NCBI GenBank assembly: GCA_017881505.1
Contig: JADGQW010000004.1
Coordinates: 1-37,214, forward strand
Direction: 5' to 3'
Length of the DNA stretch: 37,214 nt
DNA from: Gemmatimonadales bacterium
Lineage (GTDB): Bacteria; Gemmatimonadota; Gemmatimonadetes; Gemmatimonadales; JACORV01
Shown here in pieces: positions 32,078 through 37,214 of the stretch; the first letter of the stretch is position 1; every line of letters starts with the position of its first letter. The position numbers and the translations under genes were made by a program. The notes under the pieces were generated by a model. It did not search any database. It was not told the origin of the DNA and was given only the letters and a program-made list of their open reading frames with translations.

Positions 32078-32839
32078 CTAGAGGGCTTTCGGGACCAGGC
32101 CGGCCGAGACGCCGAGGTGGATCAGCCAGAGGTGCGTCTCGCTGGTGATCGGGTGGATGAGGGGCGGGCTGACGCTGGTGTCGATGCTCCCCGGACGGAG
32201 GTACGACACCCGTCCGTTCCACACGTACTGCGCGCCGAGGTCCAGCCAGATCGGCGTGCGCCCGCGCCCGACCTGGACCCACACCCCGCCGCCGGCCCGC
32301 ACCGCGAAGGTCCCGTCGCCGAAGTTGGTGCTGCTCGCGAACGGCTGGTTCGACTGGTCGCTCCCGCTCACCGACGAACTCGTCCAGAAGTACGAGAAGC
32401 CGACGCCCCCCATGGCGTATGGCCGGACCGGCCCGCGCGTCGCGGTGAGCTGCGGCCCGAAGTTCAGGCTGAAGATGGTGTTCGACGTGGTGACGTCTAC
32501 GGTGATGAGGGAGAGGGGGCCGCTCCCGAGAGGGACGCGCCGCGACTCGGCCCCGTAGAGGAGGAAGGTCCCGTCGAGCCGCAGACTCAGCGCGCCCGCG
32601 GGATCGAGCTTGATCGCGGCGAAGCCGTTGAGTCCGCCGCCCACGTGCACGTAGTTCTTGAATTCCCCGGTGGGGAGCGCCAGCACGAGGCTGCCGCCCG
32701 CCCAGCCGAAGGAGCGCACCGGCGCGTACTCGGGGGGCGGAGGGGCGTCCGGCACCGGCCTCGGGGTCTTCTGGGCGCGCGCCGCCACGGGGGCGAGCGC
32801 GAGGAGGAGGAAGAGGGCGGCGAAGGGGCGGATCGTCAT
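32078..32839 (-). CDS. Predicted outer-membrane beta-barrel protein
   Basis: 253 residues from ATG 32839. A clear signal peptide (IRPFAALFLLLALAPVAARAQ) is followed by a proline-rich stretch (PRPVPDAPPPPEYAP). The remainder is alternating amphipathic beta-strands with many Gly, Ser, Tyr and Trp residues and aromatic girdles (GGVGFSYFWTSSS, WLDLGAQYVWNGRVSYL), resembling small OmpW/OmpA-like barrels. The specific function is unknown. Its stop (32078-32080) forms part of the Shine-Dalgarno of the formate channel gene, so the two are probably co-transcribed. Confidence 0.75.
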   Translation of the reverse strand: MTIRPFAALFLLLALAPVAARAQKTPRPVPDAPPPPEYAPVRSFGWAGGSLVLALPTGEFKNYVHVGGGLNGFAAIKLDPAGALSLRLDGTFLLYGAESRRVPLGSGPLSLITVDVTTSNTIFSLNFGPQLTATRGPVRPYAMGGVGFSYFWTSSSVSGSDQSNQPFASSTNFGDGTFAVRAGGGVWVQVGRGRTPIWLDLGAQYVWNGRVSYLRPGSIDTSVSPPLIHPITSETHLWLIHLGVSAGLVPKAL

Positions 32840-32858
32840 CGGGTCCTCAGCAGGGGCC

Positions 32859-32881
32859 GGGGCGGCGCCGGGCGCCGCCCC
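32859..32881. other. Perfect inverted repeat, possible terminator
   Basis: GGGGCGGCGCC-G-GGCGCCGCCCC gives 11-bp arms between the lipoprotein and the outer-membrane protein genes. There is no T-run on the minus strand, so termination would have to be T-tract independent. Confidence 0.45.
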
Positions 32882-32893
32882 GCCGCGCAGGGT

Positions 32894-34357
32894 TCAGGGA
32901 CGAAGGGCGCGCCGCACCCACGGGCAGATCTCGAGCTCGGCGCCCGGGGCGCGCCGGGTGGGTGCCTGCGACGCGACGCGCACGGTGGGGCGCGGTACCC
33001 ACTCGATGGGCACCTGCGCGCTGTGCGCGCGGCCGCCGCGGCGGTAGTCGATGGAGGCGAGCTCCGCCGGCAGGTGATCGGAGAAGTCGAAGAAGAGCTG
33101 CCGCGTGGGGAGGAGGAGCCCGCCGGCCGAGATGCTGTCGTCGTCCACGGACACGACCGTGTCCCCCACCGTGAGGCCCTTGGCGCGGAACGGGGAGTCG
33201 GGCGCCATCCAGCCCACGACGGCGCGGCTCCGCCCCGCCGCGACCAGGGCGACGCCGGGGCTCGGCGCCGCGCGGCAGGTGTCCATCGGGATGGCGTCGA
33301 GCGCCTTCGCCAGCTCGCCGGCGAAGGCGGAGAGCGTCGGATAGGTGCTGCGCGCGGCCTCGTACCGCTCGAGCGCGGCCTCCAGCCACGGCACGAGCGC
33401 CATGTTGGTGTTGAGCGCCTCGGTGCGGGCCGCCCAGAGGTTGCTCGGGCTCGCCCGGCTCATGATCCGCACGGTGATCGCGCGGGCCAGCTGCTCCCCC
33501 ACCGCCTCGTCGGCGAAGAGGGCCTCGTACCCGGCGTGCACCATCGAGCCCTCGACGGCCTCGCGCAGGCGGACACTGTGCTCCACCAGCTCCGGGTGCT
33601 CGGCGAAGAGGCGCCGCACCACGACATGCGTCATCTGGTGGCCGAGGGCGAGCCAGAGGTAGCTCGGCGAGCGGTAGGCGCGCACCGGGAAGACGGGGTC
33701 CGGGGCGAGGTAGAGGTGCGTCGTGTCGCCGGCACGCGAGCCGCCGGGATCCATCGTCGGCGTCGTCTGCCCCGTCGGGAAGGTGCGGGCGAGGGTGACG
33801 TCGTACATCGCCTCGGGGTAGCCGCTGTAGGCGGCGACCGCGCTGTCGAGCGAGAGCTTGTCGGTGAGGGCGGCGTAGGCGTCGGAGAGGTCGCGGCGCC
33901 GGGCGTCGCCGTTCAGCCCCTCGAGGGCGAGGGAGGCGGTGCGCGGGGCGAAGGCGCGCGCGGCCACGATGAAGCGCCACGCCGCGGTCCGCGTGGCCGC
34001 GTTCCCCGCGAAGCAGCGGCGGGTGTCCGCGGCGACGAGTCCGCAGGACGAGTCGCCCGCCGCGGCGCCGGCGCCGTAGGTCTCGAGGATGGCGCCCACC
34101 GGCGCCGGCCCGATGTCGCGGGCCAGGGCGAAGGTCGAGTCGCCGAGCTCCGTGGCCATCGCCGTCATCCAGCGGTGCGCCGGACCCACCGGCGGCACCG
34201 CCGCCGTGTCGGCGAGCTGGAAGACCGCGCCCACCAGGTCGAGGGTGGAATCCACCCGCACCGTGGTCCGGCCCGCGGTGAACGCATTCGTGCCCGGCGG
34301 CAGCTGGGAGGAGCAGGCCGCCGCGGCCAGCGCGAGGACGATCGGGAAGCGCTTCAT
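32894..34357 (-). CDS. Lipoprotein with degenerate zincin motif and PDZ-like C-terminus
   Basis: 487 residues from ATG 34357, directly after the purH stop. The signal ends in a lipobox (LALAAAAC, C15), so it is a membrane-attached lipoprotein. The middle region resembles secreted zinc metalloproteases (DUF4932-like): LWLALGHQMTHVVVRRLFAEHPE, followed by a helical region with several acidic residues. The catalytic Glu of HExxH is Gln here (HQMTH), which would be expected to abolish peptidase activity. Residues about 370-450 look PDZ-like (APDSPFRAKGLTVGDTVVSV). I do not recognise an exact family. The predicted periplasmic role is possibly binding, not catalysis. Confidence 0.7.
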   Translation of the reverse strand: MKRFPIVLALAAAACSSQLPPGTNAFTAGRTTVRVDSTLDLVGAVFQLADTAAVPPVGPAHRWMTAMATELGDSTFALARDIGPAPVGAILETYGAGAAAGDSSCGLVAADTRRCFAGNAATRTAAWRFIVAARAFAPRTASLALEGLNGDARRRDLSDAYAALTDKLSLDSAVAAYSGYPEAMYDVTLARTFPTGQTTPTMDPGGSRAGDTTHLYLAPDPVFPVRAYRSPSYLWLALGHQMTHVVVRRLFAEHPELVEHSVRLREAVEGSMVHAGYEALFADEAVGEQLARAITVRIMSRASPSNLWAARTEALNTNMALVPWLEAALERYEAARSTYPTLSAFAGELAKALDAIPMDTCRAAPSPGVALVAAGRSRAVVGWMAPDSPFRAKGLTVGDTVVSVDDDSISAGGLLLPTRQLFFDFSDHLPAELASIDYRRGGRAHSAQVPIEWVPRPTVRVASQAPTRRAPGAELEICPWVRRALRP

Positions 34358-35884
34358 CTAGTGCCTGAACTGCCGGTGTCCGGTGAAGACCATGGCCATG
34401 CCGTGCTCGTCGCACGCCTGGATCGTCTCGGCGTCGCGCACCGAGCCCCCCGGCTGGATGATGGCGGTGACGCCGGCCTTCGCCGCCTCGTCCACCCCGT
34501 CGCGGAAGGGGAAGAAGGCGTCCGACGCGAGCACCGCGCCCGCGGTGTCGAAGCCGGCGGCCTTCGCCTTGTGCGCGGCCAGCATCGAGCTGTCCACGCG
34601 GCTCATCTGTCCCGCCCCGATGCCGATCGCCTGGCCGTCCCGCGCCAGGAGGATCGCGTTCGACTTGACGCTCATCACCGCCGCCCACGCGAAGCGCAGA
34701 TCGTGCAGCTCCCGCGCCGTGGGGGCGCGCGCGGTCGCGACCTTCCAGCCGCTCTCGTCCGCGTCGTAGCGGAACCGCTCCTGCGCCAGGAAGCCGCCCC
34801 GCACCCGCTTGAAGTCCAGCGCCGCAGTATCCGTGCCCGCCGGGATCTCCACCACGCGGAGGTTCTTCCGCGCGCGGAGCGCCTCGAGCGCCTCCGGGGT
34901 GAAGCCGGGCGCGACCAGGACCTCGATGAACAGGTCCTTCATCGCGGCCACCGCGTCCGCGTCCACCGCGCAGGGGAAACCCACCACCGAGCCGAAGGCC
35001 GACACCGGGTCGGTCGCCAGCGCCCGCTGGAACGCCTCCGCCGCGGTCGCCCCGAGGGCCAGGCCGCACGGCGTGGTGTGCTTGATGATGACGCACGCCG
35101 TGGTCCGGTGCCACGGCTCCAGCGCGAGCAGCGTGGCGTCCACGTCCAGGAGGTTGTTGAACGACAGCTCCTTGCCGCCGTGCTGCGTCATCCCGGCGAG
35201 CCCCTCCGCTTCCTCCGTCACGTAGAAGGCCGCGGCCTGCTGCGGGTTCTCGCCGTACCGCAGCGCCTGCCGGCGCTCCAGCGAGAGGGTGAGGGCCGGG
35301 GGGAGCGCCTCGCCGGCGCCGAGGTAGGACGCGATGGCGCCGTCGTACGCCGAGGTGTGCCGGAAGACCTTCGTCGCCAGCTCCCGCTTGAGGTTCACGG
35401 GGACCTCCCCCGCCTGCAGCGCCTCGAGCACCCGCGGGTAGTCGTCGGGGTCCACGAGCACCACCACCGATTGGTGGTTCTTCGCCGCCGAGCGGAGCAT
35501 CGACGGCCCGCCGATGTCGATCTGCTCGATCGCGCCGGCGAGGGTGACCCCCGGCCTCGAGACCGTCTCGCGGAAGGGATAGAGGTTCACCGCCACCAGG
35601 TCGATGGTCTCGAACCCGTGCGCCTTGAGCGCGGCGAGGTCCTCGGCGACGTCGCGGCGGGCCAGCAGGCCGCCGTGCACCGCCGGATGCAGCGTCTTCA
35701 CCCGGCCGTCCATCATCTCGGGGAAGCCGGTGAGCTGCTCGATGGGCGTGACCGCCACGCTGGCGTCGGAGAGGGCGTGGGCCGTGCCGCCGGTCGAGAC
35801 GAGGTCCCAGCCGAGGGCCACGAGGCCTTGGGCGAAGGGGACGAGTCCCCGCTTGTCGGAGACGGAGAGGAGGGCGCGAGGCAT
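34358..35884 (-). CDS. purH: Bifunctional AICAR transformylase/IMP cyclohydrolase
   Basis: 508 residues from ATG 35884. The N-terminal IMP cyclohydrolase (MGS-like) domain shows ALLSVSDKRGLVPFAQGL, STGGTAHAL and GRVKTLHPAVHGGLLARR. The C-terminal AICAR transformylase domain has RYGENPQQAAAFY, ELSFNNLLDVDATL, IIKHTTPCGLALG and the catalytic Lys/His region of this motif. The enzyme carries out the last two steps of IMP synthesis in the cytoplasm. The length is normal. The gene overlaps the M42 peptidase stop by one base, an unusual partnership for purH that may only reflect dense packing. Confidence 0.97.
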   Translation of the reverse strand: MPRALLSVSDKRGLVPFAQGLVALGWDLVSTGGTAHALSDASVAVTPIEQLTGFPEMMDGRVKTLHPAVHGGLLARRDVAEDLAALKAHGFETIDLVAVNLYPFRETVSRPGVTLAGAIEQIDIGGPSMLRSAAKNHQSVVVLVDPDDYPRVLEALQAGEVPVNLKRELATKVFRHTSAYDGAIASYLGAGEALPPALTLSLERRQALRYGENPQQAAAFYVTEEAEGLAGMTQHGGKELSFNNLLDVDATLLALEPWHRTTACVIIKHTTPCGLALGATAAEAFQRALATDPVSAFGSVVGFPCAVDADAVAAMKDLFIEVLVAPGFTPEALEALRARKNLRVVEIPAGTDTAALDFKRVRGGFLAQERFRYDADESGWKVATARAPTARELHDLRFAWAAVMSVKSNAILLARDGQAIGIGAGQMSRVDSSMLAAHKAKAAGFDTAGAVLASDAFFPFRDGVDEAAKAGVTAIIQPGGSVRDAETIQACDEHGMAMVFTGHRQFRH

Positions 35885-36999
35885 CACCAACGCTCCACGA
35901 TGGCCTGGATGAGGTCGGACAGCGACAGGAGGTCGCGGAGATCGAGGACCTCCGCGGGGGAGTGCGAGGCGAGCCCCGGCCAGCCGATCGGCACGTCGGG
36001 GACGCCCCAGCGCGTGAACACCGAGCCGTCGTTGCCCCCGTTCGTCGTGCCGACCTGGAGGGGGATGTGCCGCTCCCGCGCGAGCGCGCGGAGCGAGTCC
36101 ACCAGGAGGGGCGGCGTGACGGAGCCGTTGTCCACCGCGCGCGCCACGACGCCCATGCCGAGGGGAGCGACGGCGAAGCTCTGCGGATCGAGGGGCGTCG
36201 CGCTCGAGACGAAGGTGTCCACCGCGTGCACGCGCACCGGGTGCTCGGGAGCGAGGACGCGGGCCGCATAGCGGGCCCCTTCCAGCCCCGTCTCCTCGCG
36301 CACCGAGAAGATGACGATCGCCTCCCGGCGCACCGCCCGCGGGTCGAGGTGGCGGAGCGCGAGGATCTGCGCGGCGCAACCGACGCGGTCGTCGAACGAG
36401 CGCCCCGTGGCGAGGGTCCGCGCGAGGGACACGTACGCCTTCGGCATCGTCACAGCGTCCCCCTCGCGGATGCCGAGGGCTTCGGCGGCGGCGCGGGTGC
36501 GCGCCCCCACGTCGGCGCGGAGGGCGGGCGGCGTCCGGCGCGCCGCGGTCCCGGCGCTGTCCCGCACGGCGAACACCCCCGGCACGGGGCCGGTGGCGGT
36601 GTGCACCAGCGCGGGTTCTCCCTCGAACAGCGACGGGTAGAAGCCGCCCCGCGTGCGGAGCTCGAGGCGGCCGTCCTCGCGGATGCGGGTCACCTCGAAG
36701 CCGATCTCGTCGAGGTGCGCGACGAACACCGCCAGCGGCGCCCCGTGGCCGAAGCGCACGATGACGTTCCCCGCCGAGTCCACCGTCGGGCTCGTCCACG
36801 GCGGGAGGAGCCGGATGACGAGGGCGCGCACCGCCTCCTCGTGCCCGCTCACGCCGTACGTCTCCACCAGCTGGCGCAGGACGTCCCGCGCCTCGTCCAT
36901 CCGGGCGGCGTCCTGCGCCAGGACGGGGCGCGCGGCGAGCGCGAGGAGCAGCCCGCACGAGCCGAGGGCGCGGCGGACCACTGCGATGCGCGGCGTCAC
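35884..36999 (-). CDS. M42-type aminopeptidase with signal peptide
   Basis: 371 residues from GTG 36999, which overlaps the previous stop (GTGA). A signal sequence (RRALGSCGLLLALAARPVLAQ) makes it a secreted form. M42/M20-like metal-site motifs are seen: VAHLDEIGFEVTRI, the RSFDDRVGCAAQILAL segment with the bridging Asp, SVREETGLEGARYAA with the catalytic glutamates, AVDTFVSS, and the C-terminal NGGNDGSVFTRWGVPDVPIGWPGLASHSPAEV with the last His ligand. The M42 family removes N-terminal residues from peptides as large tetrahedral dodecamers. The end of another member lies immediately upstream, so the genes are probably tandem paralogues. Confidence 0.9.
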   Translation of the reverse strand: MTPRIAVVRRALGSCGLLLALAARPVLAQDAARMDEARDVLRQLVETYGVSGHEEAVRALVIRLLPPWTSPTVDSAGNVIVRFGHGAPLAVFVAHLDEIGFEVTRIREDGRLELRTRGGFYPSLFEGEPALVHTATGPVPGVFAVRDSAGTAARRTPPALRADVGARTRAAAEALGIREGDAVTMPKAYVSLARTLATGRSFDDRVGCAAQILALRHLDPRAVRREAIVIFSVREETGLEGARYAARVLAPEHPVRVHAVDTFVSSATPLDPQSFAVAPLGMGVVARAVDNGSVTPPLLVDSLRALARERHIPLQVGTTNGGNDGSVFTRWGVPDVPIGWPGLASHSPAEVLDLRDLLSLSDLIQAIVERW

Positions 37000-37214
37000 C
37001 GTGGCCCCGACAGGAACGCGGCCAGCCGTTCGGCCAGCGCGGCGACATCCGCCACGGCGATCGTCTCGACGGGCGAGCGGGCGTAACGGGTGGGGAGGTC
37101 CCACGCGCCCATCGGCTGCACGCCCCATCCCGTGCTCACGCTGTCTGTGCGCAATCCCAGCGCCCCATATCCGAGTGAATCGCTCGTCAATGCGCCCCCC
37201 AGGAGCACTCCCTG
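36996..37214 (-). CDS. C-terminal end of a second M42-like peptidase (truncated by window)
   Basis: The frame is open to the right edge, so the start lies outside the window. The visible 72 residues end in WDLPTRYARSPVETIAVADVAALAERLAAFL, which matches the usual C-terminus of M42 peptidases (PTRY-x-HSPVE); here the His is Arg, a variant seen in some members. Its stop overlaps the start of the following M42 gene by four bases, showing a tandem and coupled arrangement. Confidence 0.65.
   Translation of the reverse strand, partial: QGVLLGGALTSDSLGYGALGLRTDSVSTGWGVQPMGAWDLPTRYARSPVETIAVADVAALAERLAAFLSGPR

Noticed and set aside
32117-36271. Long plus-strand open frame of about 1,380 codons
   Set aside because: It is antisense to the formate-channel pair, the lipoprotein, purH and the M42 gene, and its composition (Arg, Gly, Glu, His-rich) is typical of a shadow frame.

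Overview
The window is about 37 kb of very GC-rich, densely packed bacterial chromosome. Short intergenic gaps, frequent ATGA/GTGA overlaps, GTG starts, multihaem cytochromes, a DOMON protein, a beta-barrel-like outer-membrane protein and a lipoprotein point to a Gram-negative, respiratory, menaquinone-type organism. The overall style resembles Gemmatimonadota, but this is an inference from gene style and no marker gene here proves it.

Layout. (1) 1-6851, plus strand: mixed housekeeping genes. These are the tail of an 'asparagine synthetase B'-type protein, a DinG-type helicase fused to a RadC-like JAMM domain, a fumarylacetoacetase-fold hydrolase, a DapL-like aminotransferase, a TonB-like membrane protein and a small unknown. 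(2) 6886-8274, minus strand: gltX and tRNA-Ser(GCU). (3) 8275-8811: a long non-coding leader. (4) 8812-22105, plus strand: a 12-gene operon for a membrane-bound, complex-I-like group 4 [NiFe] hydrogenase, closed by a strong hairpin at 22160-22192. (5) 22235-23874, minus strand: an SPFH/NfeD pair and tRNA-Ser(UGA). (6) 24172-31063, plus strand: a respiratory operon with a monohaem cytochrome c, an 8-haem cytochrome c, a Tat-exported 4x[4Fe-4S] protein, an NrfD-type quinone subunit, a 5-haem cytochrome, a DOMON membrane protein, a Rieske protein and a cytochrome b. (7) 31194-37214, minus strand: a FocA-like formate/nitrite channel, an outer-membrane protein, a lipoprotein with a degenerate zinc-protease motif, purH and two M42-type peptidases (one cut by the window end).

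The centrepiece is region 4. It carries a full Hyf/Hyc-type core: three antiporter-like subunits, HyfC, HyfE, HyfG, HyfH and HyfI. All four Ni-binding cysteines and a HycE-like processing site are present, and a HycI-like protease is encoded in the operon. The electron-input genes are not the usual formate dehydrogenase. They are a HydB-like iron-sulfur protein, a HydG-like FAD/NAD(P)-binding [2Fe-2S] protein, and a short formate-dehydrogenase-like protein whose catalytic Sec/Cys-His pair is replaced by Val-Pro. I read this as an NAD(P)H-linked, ion-pumping hydrogenase in which the FDH-like protein is an NuoG-like electron wire and not an enzyme. That reading is inference and would need biochemical and phylogenetic tests.

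Region 6 looks like a hybrid quinol:cytochrome c oxidoreductase. It joins an NrfD/Fe-S/multihaem module, as in Geobacter Cbc or ACIII-like complexes, to a Rieske/cytochrome b module. A family of short, word-like intergenic repeats recurs at several gene boundaries, including a 111-nt inverted repeat between the converging cytochrome b and formate channel genes.
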